This document shows positions 46,196 to 54,553 of a stretch of 64,000 bases of DNA, in pieces; within the stretch, counting starts at the first letter, position 1, and each line of letters opens with the position of its first letter. Below the pieces are notes generated by a model. It worked only from the letters and a program-made list of their open reading frames with translations. It searched no databases and was not told where the DNA came from. The stretch is taken from the NCBI RefSeq assembly GCF_900107925.1, contig NZ_FNUJ01000007.1:620001-684000 (forward strand), given 5' to 3'. This DNA comes from Amycolatopsis pretoriensis (GTDB lineage: Bacteria; Actinomycetota; Actinomycetes; Mycobacteriales; Pseudonocardiaceae). The translations under genes and the position numbers were made by a program.

Positions 46196-47040
46196 GCACG
46201 CGGGAGCGGTTCGGGGCGCGGCTGGCGAAAGCCGTCGCGGCCCGGGGCCCGCTGTGCGCCGGGATCGACCCCCACCCGGGCCTGATCGAGGCCTGGGGGC
46301 TCCCGGTGGACGCCTCGGGCCTGGAACGGTTCGCGCTGTCCGCCACGGAGGTCCTGGCGGCCCGCGCGGCGGTCGTGAAGCCGCAGTCGGCGTTCTTCGA
46401 AAGTTTCGGAGCGGCCGGCGTCCGCGTGCTGGAGCGGGTCGTCGAGACGGCCCGCGAGGCGGGCGCGCTGGTGCTGCTGGACGTCAAGCGCGGCGACATC
46501 GGCTCGACGATGGCGGCGTACACGGCGGCGTACGTGGCCGACGGGGCGGCGATCGCGGCCGACGCGATCACCGTTTCGCCGTACCTCGGGTTCGGCTCTT
46601 TGGCCCAATGCGCCGAAACGGCCGTTTCGGCGGGGCGCGGCATCTTCGTGCTTGCGCGGACTTCGAACCCGGAAGCGGCCGCGGTGCAGAACGCGAAGCT
46701 GCCCGACGGGCGCACCGTGGGGCAGTCGATCGTCGATTCCGCGGCGGCGCTCAACGCATCCGCGGCACCGCTCGGCGATGTAGGGGTCGTCGTCGGCGCC
46801 ACCGTCGCCCCGGGTGACCTGGACCTCTCCGCGCTGAACGGTCCGGTGCTGGCCCCCGGTTTCGGGGCCCAGGGAGCCACTGTGGCCGATTTGAAGGCGC
46901 TTTTCGGAGCGGGACTGCCGGGTGTGCTGCCCGCGTCGTCCCGGGACATCCTGAAGCACGGTCCGGAGCAAGCGGCTTTGCGCCAAGCGGTCGAACGCGT
47001 CGCCGAAGTGCTGGCCGACCCGCAGGAAAACGGCCAATAG
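46192..47040 (+). CDS. pyrF: Orotidine-5'-phosphate decarboxylase (type 2)
   Basis: 282 aa. Decarboxylates OMP to UMP, last de novo step. The actinobacterial type 2 family: CAGIDPHPGLIEAWGL, VKPQSAFFESFG, catalytic DVKRGDIGSTM, VSPYLGFGSL and LAPGFGAQGAT. GTG coupled to carB. Last gene of the pyr operon; pyrD and pyrE are not in the window. Confidence 0.96.
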
Positions 47041-47042
47041 CA

Positions 47043-47121
47043 GGGCCCGGAACCGGGTCCCACCAGGCACCCCCGCATTGTGGCCGGTGCTCACGGGTGG
47101 GTACCGTCGCGTCACCCACCC
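47043..47121 (+). promoter_or_regulatory. pyrF terminator candidate and mihF leader inverted repeat
   Basis: A bulged GC hairpin (47043-47050 with 47053-47061) just after the pyrF stop may end the pyr operon. A perfect 8-base inverted repeat GGGTGGGT/ACCCACCC (47095-47102, 47114-47121) follows 27 bases before the mihF start and may be an operator or 5'-UTR hairpin. Confidence 0.45.
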
Positions 47122-47147
47122 AGATTTGAGAACTACCGGAGGAAAAC

Positions 47148-47465
47148 GTGGCACTTCCCCAGCTGACAGAGGAACAGCGCGCTGCGGCGCTGGAGAAGGC
47201 CGCCGCCGCTCGCCGCATCCGTGCTGAGCTGAAGGAGCGGCTGAAGCGGGGCGGTACCACTCTGGTCGACGTGCTGAAGCAGGCCGAGGAGAACGAAGTC
47301 CTCGGCAAGATGAAGGTTTCGGCTCTGCTCGAGGCCCTCCCGGGCGTCGGCAAGGTCCGCGCGCAGCAGACCATGGAACGACTGGAGATCGCCCCCAGCC
47401 GTCGCCTTCGCGGCCTCGGCGACCGGCAGCGCAAGGCGCTGCTGGCCGAGTTCAGCGGCGAGTGA
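47148..47465 (+). CDS. mihF: Integration host factor, actinobacterial type (mIHF/sIHF)
   Basis: 105-aa nucleoid-associated protein that bends DNA, unrelated to proteobacterial IHF. A long N-terminal helix (QLTEEQRAAALEKAAAARRIRAELKERLKRG) and a helix-two-turn-helix fold with LLEALPGVGKVRAQQTMERLEIAPSRRLRGLG match the Mycobacterium and Streptomyces proteins. GTG with GGAGG upstream. The mihF-gmk-rpoZ-coaBC-metK-priA order is conserved in actinobacteria. Overlaps gmk by GTGA. Confidence 0.97.
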   Translation: MALPQLTEEQRAAALEKAAAARRIRAELKERLKRGGTTLVDVLKQAEENEVLGKMKVSALLEALPGVGKVRAQQTMERLEIAPSRRLRGLGDRQRKALLAEFSGE

Positions 47466-48115
47466 ACGGCGCCGGTCGTGACTACCCGGTGAACCCGGGC
47501 ACCGACCGCGGCAGTGAGCCGGTGGCGGGGGACATCCCCCGGCACCGGCTCACCGTCGTATCGGGGCCTTCGGGGGTCGGGAAGTCGAGCGTGGTGGGCG
47601 AGCTGCGGAAGCTGGAGCCCGACGTCTGGTTCAGCGTCTCGGTGACCACGCGCCAGGCACGCCCCGGTGAGGTCGAGGGGGCGCACTACCACTTCGTCGA
47701 CCGGGCGGAGTTCGACGCCATGGTCGCCGACGGCAGGCTGCTGGAGTGGGCCGAGTTCGCGGGCAACCGCTACGGCACCCCGCGCGAGCCCGTCGAGAAG
47801 GCCCTCGCCGAGGGCCGCCCGGCCGTCCTGGAGATCGAGCTGCAGGGCGCCCGCCAGGTCCGCGCGGCGATGCCGGAGGCCCGGCTGGTGATGCTGATGC
47901 CGCCGTCGTGGGAGGAACTGGTCGGCCGGCTCACCGGACGCGGCACCGAAAGCGAGGCCGCGGTGCAGGCCCGGCTGGCCGAAGCGGAGCGCGAGCTGGC
48001 GGCGGCGGGGGAGTTCGACCACCGCCTCGTCAACGCCGACGTGCGGGAGGCCGCCGAGCACTTGCTAAACTTGATAACTGATCAGTCTTCCGACGAATCG
48101 GAGCACCACGCGTGA
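47462..48115 (+). CDS. gmk: Guanylate kinase
   Basis: 217 aa. Phosphorylates GMP to GDP. P-loop SGPSGVGKSSVV, GMP-binding SVTTRQARPGEVEGAHYHFV, VLEIELQGARQV and RLTGRGTESE. About 25 extra N-terminal residues (NGAGRDYPVNPGTDRGSEP) precede the fold. GTG coupled to mihF; ends overlapping rpoZ. Confidence 0.96.
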   Translation: MNGAGRDYPVNPGTDRGSEPVAGDIPRHRLTVVSGPSGVGKSSVVGELRKLEPDVWFSVSVTTRQARPGEVEGAHYHFVDRAEFDAMVADGRLLEWAEFAGNRYGTPREPVEKALAEGRPAVLEIELQGARQVRAAMPEARLVMLMPPSWEELVGRLTGRGTESEAAVQARLAEAERELAAAGEFDHRLVNADVREAAEHLLNLITDQSSDESEHHA

Positions 48116-48381
48116 CCAGCCAGATCGCTTTGACCGAAGAACTCGAGGGCATCACCAACCCCCCGATCGACGACCTGCTCGAGAAGGTCAGCTCGAAGTA
48201 CGCGCTGGTGATCTATTCGGCCAAGCGCGCCCGCCAGATCAACGACTACTACGCCCAGCTGGGCGAGGGCCTGCTCGAGTACGTCGGCCCGCTCGTCGAG
48301 CCGGGCCCGCGCGAGAAGCCGCTCTCGATCGCGCTGCGCGAGATCCACGGCGGCCTGCTCGAGCACACCGAGGGTGAGTAA
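48112..48381 (+). CDS. rpoZ: RNA polymerase omega subunit
   Basis: 89 aa. Helps fold beta-prime. Signature ITNPPIDDLLEKVSSKYALVIYSAKRARQINDYY, with C-terminal KPLSIALREIHGGLLEH as in other actinobacteria. GTG start overlapping gmk; the coaBC start overlaps its end by 8 bases. Confidence 0.97.
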   Translation: MTSQIALTEELEGITNPPIDDLLEKVSSKYALVIYSAKRARQINDYYAQLGEGLLEYVGPLVEPGPREKPLSIALREIHGGLLEHTEGE

Positions 48382-49594
48382 ACCCAAGGTCGTCCTGGGC
48401 GTGGGCGGCGGGATCGCCGCCTACAAGGCCTGTGAGGTCCTGCGCGGGCTGACCGAGTCCGGTCACGACGTCCGCGTGGTCCCCACGGAAGCCGCGCTGA
48501 ACTTCGTCGGCGCGGCGACCTTCGAAGCCCTCTCCGGGCACCCGGTGCACACGGGCGTGTTCACCGAGGTACCGGAGGTCCAGCACGTCCGCGTCGGCAA
48601 GGAAGCCGACCTCGTCCTGGTCGTCCCGGCCACGGCGAACCTCCTCGCCAAGGCCGCCCACGGCCTCGCCGACGACCTGCTGACGAACACCCTGCTCACC
48701 GCCCGGTGCCCGGTCGCCTTCTTCCCGGCGATGCACACGGAGATGTGGGAGCACCCCGCGACCCGCGACAACGTGGCCCTGCTGCGTTCGCGCGGCGCGA
48801 TCGTCACCGAGCCGGACTCCGGCCGGTTGACCGGCGTCGACACCGGCAAGGGACGCCTCGCGAACCCCGCCGAGATCGTCGACCTGGCGCGCCTGCTGCT
48901 GGCCCGCCCCGACGCCCTCCCGCGCGACCTCGAAGGCGTCCGCGTCGTCGTGTCGGCCGGCGGGACGCGCGAGCCGCTCGACCCGGTCCGCTACCTGGGC
49001 AACCGCTCGTCCGGCAAGCAGGGCTACGCGCTGGCCCGCGTCGCCGCCCAGCGCGGCGCCGAGGTCACCCTGGTCACCGCGCACACCGTCGCGCTGCCGG
49101 ACCCGGCGGGCGCGACCGTTTCGCACGTGTCGACGGCGGAGGAGCTGCGGCAGGCCGTGCACGCGGCGTCCGAGAGCGCCGACGTCGTCGTGATGGCCGC
49201 CGCCGTCGCCGACTTCCGGCCGGCGAACCGGGCCGACCACAAGATCAAGAAGTCGGACGACCAGCCCGACCCCGTCATCACGCTCGACCGCAATGCCGAC
49301 ATCCTCGCGGAATTGGTGCGAAACCGGCGTCCCGGTCAGGTCGTCGTGGGATTCGCCGCGGAAACCGGGGACGAGCACGGCGACGTTCTCGACCACGCTC
49401 GAGTCAAACTCAAGCGCAAGGGCGCGGATCTGCTGGTCGTGAACGCCGTCGGCGACGGAAAGGCGTTCGGCACGGAGGACAATTCGGGCTGGTTGCTCGG
49501 GTCCGACGGCACGGAAATCCCCATCCCCCTCGGCGCGAAAGCCGAACTGGCGTCCACTCTGTGGGACGCTGTTGTGAGCTTCATGAAGCGTTGA
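48374..49594 (+). CDS. coaBC: Bifunctional phosphopantothenoylcysteine decarboxylase / phosphopantothenate-cysteine ligase
   Basis: 406 aa, two steps of coenzyme A synthesis. N-terminal flavoprotein CoaC: VLGVGGGIAAYKACEVLRGL, HVRVGKEADLVLVVPATANLLAKAAHGLADDLL, FFPAMHTEMWEHPA. C-terminal CoaB: VVVSAGGTREPLDPVRYLGNRSSGKQGYALA, AAAVADFRPAN and KKSDD. GTG start within rpoZ. metK follows after 81 bases with a possible leader element. Confidence 0.97.
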   Translation: MSKPKVVLGVGGGIAAYKACEVLRGLTESGHDVRVVPTEAALNFVGAATFEALSGHPVHTGVFTEVPEVQHVRVGKEADLVLVVPATANLLAKAAHGLADDLLTNTLLTARCPVAFFPAMHTEMWEHPATRDNVALLRSRGAIVTEPDSGRLTGVDTGKGRLANPAEIVDLARLLLARPDALPRDLEGVRVVVSAGGTREPLDPVRYLGNRSSGKQGYALARVAAQRGAEVTLVTAHTVALPDPAGATVSHVSTAEELRQAVHAASESADVVVMAAAVADFRPANRADHKIKKSDDQPDPVITLDRNADILAELVRNRRPGQVVVGFAAETGDEHGDVLDHARVKLKRKGADLLVVNAVGDGKAFGTEDNSGWLLGSDGTEIPIPLGAKAELASTLWDAVVSFMKR

Positions 49595-49630
49595 CCGTCC
49601 CCCGAGCGATAGTCAGTACGCTTGCACAGG

Positions 49631-49658
49631 TAAGGGGTGCCTAACTTTCGGGGCATCC
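49631..49658 (+). promoter_or_regulatory. metK leader: hairpin and iron-box-like palindrome
   Basis: TAAGG-GGTG-CCTAA (49631-49644) resembles half of a DtxR/IdeR box (about 12 of 17 consensus bases on the minus strand). GGGTGCC/GGCATCC (49635-49641, 49652-49658) can form a 7-pair hairpin with one G-U pair. No known SAM riboswitch core is recognised. Assignment is tentative. Confidence 0.3.
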
Positions 49659-49675
49659 GACGACAAGGTGAGGAA

Positions 49676-50890
49676 GTGACGGCCACCGTGACCGCGTCTA
49701 GCAGCAGATTGTTCACCTCGGAGTCGGTGACCGAAGGGCACCCCGACAAGATTTGCGACGCCATCAGCGACTCGATCCTCGACGGCCTGCTCTCGAAGGA
49801 CCCTCGAAGCCGCGTCGCGGTCGAGACCCTGATCACCACCGGTCAGGTGCACGTCGCCGGCGAGGTGACCACGGAGGCGTACGCCGACATCCCCACGATC
49901 GTCCGCGACGTCATCCTGAAGATCGGCTACGACTCCTCGGCCAAGGGCTTCGACGGCAACTCCTGCGGCGTCAACGTCGCGATCGGCTCCCAGTCGGCCG
50001 ACATCGCCCAGGGCGTCGACACCGCCTACGAGTCGCGGGTCGAGTCCGACGAGGACGAGATCAACCGCCAGGGCGCCGGCGACCAGGGCCTGATGTTCGG
50101 GTACGCCTGCTCGGACACCCCCGAGCTGATGCCGCTGCCGATCGCGCTCGCGCACCGCCTCTCGAAGCGGCTGACCGCGGTCCGCAAGGACGGCGTGCTG
50201 CCGTACCTGCGTCCGGACGGCAAGACCCAGGTCACCATCGAGTACGCCGGCGACCAGCCGGTGCGCCTCGACACGGTCGTCGTCTCCTCGCAGCACGCCG
50301 ACGGGATCGACCTCGACCGGATGCTCAGTGTCGACGTCAAGGAGCACGTGGTCGGCCCCGAGCTCGAAGGCCTGGGCATCGACACCTCCGGCGCGCGCCT
50401 GCTGGTCAACCCGACCGGCCGCTTCGTCATCGGCGGCCCGATGGGCGACGCGGGCCTGACCGGCCGCAAGATCATCGTCGACACCTACGGCGGCATGGCC
50501 CGCCACGGTGGCGGCGCGTTCTCGGGCAAGGACCCGTCGAAGGTCGACCGCTCCGCCGCGTACGCGATGCGCTGGGTGGCCAAGAACGTCGTCGCCGCGG
50601 GCCTGGCCCAGCGGACCGAGGTGCAGGTCGCGTACGCGATCGGCAAGGCGGCCCCGGTCGGCCTGTTCGTCGAGACGTTCGGGACCGAGACGGTCGACCC
50701 GTCGAAGATCCAGCAGGCCATCACCGAGGTCTTCGACCTCCGGCCGGCGGCGATCATCCGCGACCTCGACCTGCTGCGCCCGATCTACGCCCCGACGGCG
50801 GCGTACGGCCACTTCGGCCGGCCCGAGCTGGACCTCCCCTGGGAGAGCACGGCCCGAGCCGAAGCCCTCAAGGCCGCGGCCGGCGCCTGA
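49676..50890 (+). CDS. metK: S-adenosylmethionine synthetase
   Basis: 404 aa. Makes SAM from ATP and methionine. Motifs LFTSESVTEGHPDKICDAISD, GAGDQGLMFGYAC, GGPMGDAGLTGRKIIVDTYGG and GGGAFSGKDPSKVDRSAAY. GTG at 49676 with AAGG seven bases upstream; a GTG at 49688 is the alternative. Followed after 11 bases by an exceptionally long hairpin. Also supplies SAM for the methyltransferases encoded here (RsmB, the GrpB fusion). Confidence 0.97.
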   Translation: MTATVTASSSRLFTSESVTEGHPDKICDAISDSILDGLLSKDPRSRVAVETLITTGQVHVAGEVTTEAYADIPTIVRDVILKIGYDSSAKGFDGNSCGVNVAIGSQSADIAQGVDTAYESRVESDEDEINRQGAGDQGLMFGYACSDTPELMPLPIALAHRLSKRLTAVRKDGVLPYLRPDGKTQVTIEYAGDQPVRLDTVVVSSQHADGIDLDRMLSVDVKEHVVGPELEGLGIDTSGARLLVNPTGRFVIGGPMGDAGLTGRKIIVDTYGGMARHGGGAFSGKDPSKVDRSAAYAMRWVAKNVVAAGLAQRTEVQVAYAIGKAAPVGLFVETFGTETVDPSKIQQAITEVFDLRPAAIIRDLDLLRPIYAPTAAYGHFGRPELDLPWESTARAEALKAAAGA

Positions 50891-50901
50891 GACCCGCAAG
50901 T

Positions 50902-50952
50902 CCGTGAATGGCACATTGAGGGACTAAGTGTCCCTCAATGTGCCATTCACGG
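50902..50952. repeat. 23-base perfect inverted repeat hairpin after metK
   Basis: The arms 50902-50924 and 50930-50952 are fully complementary with loop TAAGT. The arms contain GTGAATGGCACATTGAGGGAC. Placed between metK and priA, it may act as a terminator or RNA 3' end, and looks like a copy of a dispersed intergenic element. Confidence 0.85.
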
Positions 50953-50997
50953 CTTCTGGCGTGAGGGTTGTCGGAGGGGTCTGGTAGAGATCGTGGC

Positions 50998-53097
50998 GTG
51001 AGTAGCTCCGAGCCCGCCGCTCTCTGGGACCTCCCGGAGACGCCGCCCGCACCCAAGGCGGCCCCCTCGCGTGCCCGGAAACCGTCGAAGCCGGGGGCGA
51101 AGGCCAAGGGGGCGCAGAAGCCCGCACCCGAGCGGCCGGTCGCGCGGATCGTCGTCGACATCCCCCTCGCCCACCTGGACCGCACGTTCGACTACCTCGT
51201 GCCGGAGAAGCTGCACGAGACCGCCGTGCCCGGGTGCCGCGTCCGCGTCCGGTTCGCCGGGCAGCTCGTCGACGGCTACCTGATCGAACGCGGCGAGACC
51301 AGCGACTACGGCAGCAAGCTGGCCTTCCTCGACCGCGTCACCTCACCGGAGCCGGTGCTGCCGCCGTCGTTGCACGCGGTCTGCCGCGCGGTCGCCGACC
51401 GCTACGGCGGAACGCTGTCCGACGTCCTGCGCCTCGCGATCCCGCCCCGGCACGCGAAAGCCGAAGGGGAGCCGGCCGTGGCGCCGGCGGCGGCTTCTTC
51501 TGATGAGCCCGATACGGCGGCTTGGACGCGCTACCAGCGCGGTCCGGCGTTCCTGGAGGCACTGGGGGAGGGCAAGCCCGCCAACGCCGTCTGGCAGGCC
51601 TTGCCGGGCGAAGACTGGCCACGCCGGCTGGCCGAGGCCGCCGGAGTCGTGGCCGCGGCCGGCCGGGGCGCGGTGCTCGTCGTGCCGGACCACCGCGACC
51701 TGACCCGGGTCCACGAGGCGTGCGCGGCGGTCGTGGGGGAGGACGCCGTCGTGGCGCTGATCGCCGGCCTCGGGCCCGCGGAGCGCTACCGGCGCTGGCT
51801 GGCGGTGCTGCGCGGCGCGGTGCGGGTGGTGGTCGGCACGCGGGCGGCGATGTTCGCGCCGGTCCACGACCCCGGCCTGTTCGTGGTCTGGGACGACGGC
51901 GACGACCTGCACCTCGACCAGCACGCGCCGTACCCGCACGTGCGGGACGTGCTGATGGACCGCGCGCACGCGGCGAAGGCGTCCCTGCTGGTGGGGGGCT
52001 TCGCCCGGACGGCGGAGGCGCAGCTGCTGGTCGAGTCCGGCTGGGCGGCGCCGGTGCTGGCGGACCGCACGGTCCTGCGCTCCGCGGCGCCGCGCGTGAC
52101 GCCGGTGGGCGAGGACTTCGACGTCGCCCGCGACGAGGCGGCGCGGGTGGCGCGCCTGCCGGCGGTGGCGTTCGAAGCGGCGCGCCAGGCGTTCGCGGCG
52201 GGCCACCCGACGTTGGTCCAGGTCCCGCGGCGCGGGTACGTCCCGGGCCTGGCCTGCGGCAACTGCCGCACACCGGCGCACTGCCGCCGGTGCGCGGGAC
52301 CGCTGTCGCTGCCGGGCGGGTCGGTGGACGGGCAGCCGAAGCCCCCGGCGTGCCGCTGGTGCGGCGTCCCGGAGACGGCGTTCCGTTGCACGGCCTGCGG
52401 TTCGGTGCGGTTGCGAGCGGTGATCGTCGGCGCGAAGCGGACGGCGGAGGAGCTGGGCCGGGCGTTCCCGGGCATCCCGGTCCGCACGTCGGGAGCGGCG
52501 GAGGTGCTGGCCTCGGTTCCCGGGAAGCCGGCGCTGGTGGTGTGCACGCCGGGAGCGGAGCCGGTGGCCGAGGGCGGCTACGGCGCGGCGCTGCTGCTGG
52601 ACGGCTGGGCGTTGCTGGGGCGTCAGGACTTGCGGGCGGGCGAGGAGGCGTTGCGCCGCTGGATGGCAGCGGCGGCGTTGGTGCGCCCCGCGTCTTCCGG
52701 CGGGCGAGTCATCGTCGGGGCGGAGGCGGGCATGCCGGTGGTCCAGGCACTGGTCCGCTGGGACCCGGCGTGGCACGCGGGTCAGGAGCTCGCGGAGCGG
52801 AGGGAGCTGGGCTTCCCGCCGGCGATGCGGATGGCGAGCGTGGAGGGAAGCCCGGACGCGGTCGCCGGGCTGCTGGCGGACTTGCCGTTGCCGTCGTCCG
52901 GCGAGGTGCTGGGCCCGGTACCGCTGGGCGAGATCGACGAAGAGGGCAACTCGGAGCGCGAGCGGGCGCTGGTCAGGGTTTCGCGCGCCGAGGGCAAGGC
53001 GTTGTCATCGGCGATCCACGCGGCGGCCGCCCGGCGGGACGCGAAGAAGGCCACGGAACCGATCCGCATCCAGCTGGATCCGCTGGACCTGATCTGA
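50998..53097 (+). CDS. priA: Primosomal protein N' (PriA), helicase motifs degenerate
   Basis: 699 aa from the GTG at 50998; a TAGAGA -10-like box at 50985 suggests a leaderless message. The N-terminal 3'-DNA-binding domain (ARIVVDIPLAHLDRTFDYLVPE) and the two zinc modules (CGNCRTPAHCRRC and CRWCG...CTAC) are intact. But the Walker A lysine loop of helicases is absent (the region reads AGRGAVLVVPDH) and the DEAH box is replaced by VVWDDGDD, as described for actinobacterial PriA. It probably restarts replication as a DNA-binding scaffold without helicase activity (inference). The fmt-rsmB genes that normally follow come about 7 kb later. Confidence 0.93.
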   Translation: MSSSEPAALWDLPETPPAPKAAPSRARKPSKPGAKAKGAQKPAPERPVARIVVDIPLAHLDRTFDYLVPEKLHETAVPGCRVRVRFAGQLVDGYLIERGETSDYGSKLAFLDRVTSPEPVLPPSLHAVCRAVADRYGGTLSDVLRLAIPPRHAKAEGEPAVAPAAASSDEPDTAAWTRYQRGPAFLEALGEGKPANAVWQALPGEDWPRRLAEAAGVVAAAGRGAVLVVPDHRDLTRVHEACAAVVGEDAVVALIAGLGPAERYRRWLAVLRGAVRVVVGTRAAMFAPVHDPGLFVVWDDGDDLHLDQHAPYPHVRDVLMDRAHAAKASLLVGGFARTAEAQLLVESGWAAPVLADRTVLRSAAPRVTPVGEDFDVARDEAARVARLPAVAFEAARQAFAAGHPTLVQVPRRGYVPGLACGNCRTPAHCRRCAGPLSLPGGSVDGQPKPPACRWCGVPETAFRCTACGSVRLRAVIVGAKRTAEELGRAFPGIPVRTSGAAEVLASVPGKPALVVCTPGAEPVAEGGYGAALLLDGWALLGRQDLRAGEEALRRWMAAAALVRPASSGGRVIVGAEAGMPVVQALVRWDPAWHAGQELAERRELGFPPAMRMASVEGSPDAVAGLLADLPLPSSGEVLGPVPLGEIDEEGNSERERALVRVSRAEGKALSSAIHAAAARRDAKKATEPIRIQLDPLDLI

Positions 53098-53141
53098 TCG
53101 GCAGGACCGGAATCCGTGGCATACGCGCGAAATCCGCCGGA

Positions 53142-54470
53142 TCAGCGGCCCAGCACCGTGCCCGGCAACGCATCCATCGCCGCCTGCGCGGATTCCTTGA
53201 CCGGCAACGGAACCGCCGGACTGGTGCCGCCGGCCGCGGCGGCCGCGAGATCGATCACCTCGGCCGCGATCGCCTGGCGGCGGCCCTCGAAAGCCGGGTC
53301 CGTCAAGCCCGTCGGCTGGCCCAGCACCGGTGTGTGCAGGTGCCCGCCCGCCACCGACGTCAATCCGAGGCCGAGCCGGACCCGGTTCGCGCGGAACATC
53401 GATTCATTGCTGAGGTAATCTCCGCCACCCCCCGAAGCCGCGATTTCGCCCGGGGCGGGCGCGTCCGAGCGGCACACCGGCGTCCCCACGCCCGGTTGCG
53501 CGGGCCACACGCAGAACGCCTGGTTGAAGTTGACCGGGTACGCGCCGGTGACGGTCAGCATTCGCGGGTACGGCAGCGTCGTCTCGATGAACTGGACGTC
53601 CGGCTGGGGCCAGCCCGCGGCCGGCGGGACCCCGCCCGTCACGGAAACGTTGTTGTTGTCCGGGAAACCGCCGCGCCAGGCGCCCGCCCAGCGTTCGACG
53701 TCGAAGCGGCCCGGACGGCCCTGGCTGATCGTCATGACCACGTCCGGCCGCCGGGCGCGGTCGCGCAACGCCGTGCCGTACGCCGCTTCCACGATCCCCT
53801 CGTCGAAGTAGCCCCACACGACCGGGAAACTCACCGCCTGCACGACGGCGGGGCCGGCCGCCGTGTCGAGGACGCGGCCGTCCAGCTGCAAGGCCGACGC
53901 TCCCGCCGGGTTCGAGATGGTGATGCCGGAGCCGTCGAGCTGGAACGGGTCGAAGCCGCTCACCAGGACCCGCCGCGTCTTCCCGAGCGGGAACCGGACG
54001 TCGTCGAGACCGCGCGAGCCGCGGTCGAACGCGGTCAGCAAGCTGTCCCGCCGGGAGGGGAACGACGCCAGCTGCCGGATCGCGCTGCAGAGCTGCAGCC
54101 GCGCCCAGTAGAGCGGCCGGTCGTCGAACCGGTCGAGCGTCCCGAGATCCGGCCGCCGGCCCTGCGCCCGATCGACGGCCGTCCGCCACAGCCGATCGCC
54201 GGCTTGGGTGACAACGCGTTCGGCCCGGCGCGGAGTCCGTGCGGCGCAGAGGTCGTGCTTCACGTCGGCGACGAGCGGATCGAGCCCGGCGAGCCGGACG
54301 AGCTCGGGCCCGACGGCGGGGCCACCGGAGGGCAGGGTCGCGGTCAGGCGCTGTTCCTCGACGGTCAGCGGAACGGCCGGGTCGAAGCAGCCCGGCGCGG
54401 CGGTGGCCACCCCGGGGAGCGCGATCAGCGGAAGAGCGGCGAGCAGGGGGAGCAGAGCGGTCAGGCGCAC
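53142..54470 (-). CDS. Secreted pyroglutamyl-peptidase-like (C15 family) protein
   Basis: 442 aa from the GTG at 54470 (GGAGGG upstream), with a Sec signal peptide (LTALLPLLAALPLIALPGVATA). After about 150 unassigned residues the C15 fold appears: VLVSGFDPFQLDG (family VLVTGFEPF), SNPAGASALQL, FPVVWGYFDEGI (in place of the usual VPV) and DVVMTISQGRPGRFDVERWA where the catalytic Glu/GH region stands. The C-terminal YLSNESMFR resembles the family GxYxCN segment, but with Ser-Asn instead of Cys-Asn. So the catalytic Cys may be missing and the activity is doubtful. Confidence 0.72.
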   Translation of the reverse strand: MRLTALLPLLAALPLIALPGVATAAPGCFDPAVPLTVEEQRLTATLPSGGPAVGPELVRLAGLDPLVADVKHDLCAARTPRRAERVVTQAGDRLWRTAVDRAQGRRPDLGTLDRFDDRPLYWARLQLCSAIRQLASFPSRRDSLLTAFDRGSRGLDDVRFPLGKTRRVLVSGFDPFQLDGSGITISNPAGASALQLDGRVLDTAAGPAVVQAVSFPVVWGYFDEGIVEAAYGTALRDRARRPDVVMTISQGRPGRFDVERWAGAWRGGFPDNNNVSVTGGVPPAAGWPQPDVQFIETTLPYPRMLTVTGAYPVNFNQAFCVWPAQPGVGTPVCRSDAPAPGEIAASGGGGDYLSNESMFRANRVRLGLGLTSVAGGHLHTPVLGQPTGLTDPAFEGRRQAIAAEVIDLAAAAAGGTSPAVPLPVKESAQAAMDALPGTVLGR

Positions 54471-54553
54471 GGGTTTCCCTCCACGGCGTGGGTGACGCGG
54501 TCGAGTCTTCCGCCGACCGCGCCACCCGCGTAACCCGCATTGGTCGGGAAGCG

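Noticed and set aside
49595..49675. SAM riboswitch ahead of metK
   Set aside because: Only 81 bases are available and none of the known SAM riboswitch cores could be recognised; kept only as a weak leader element.
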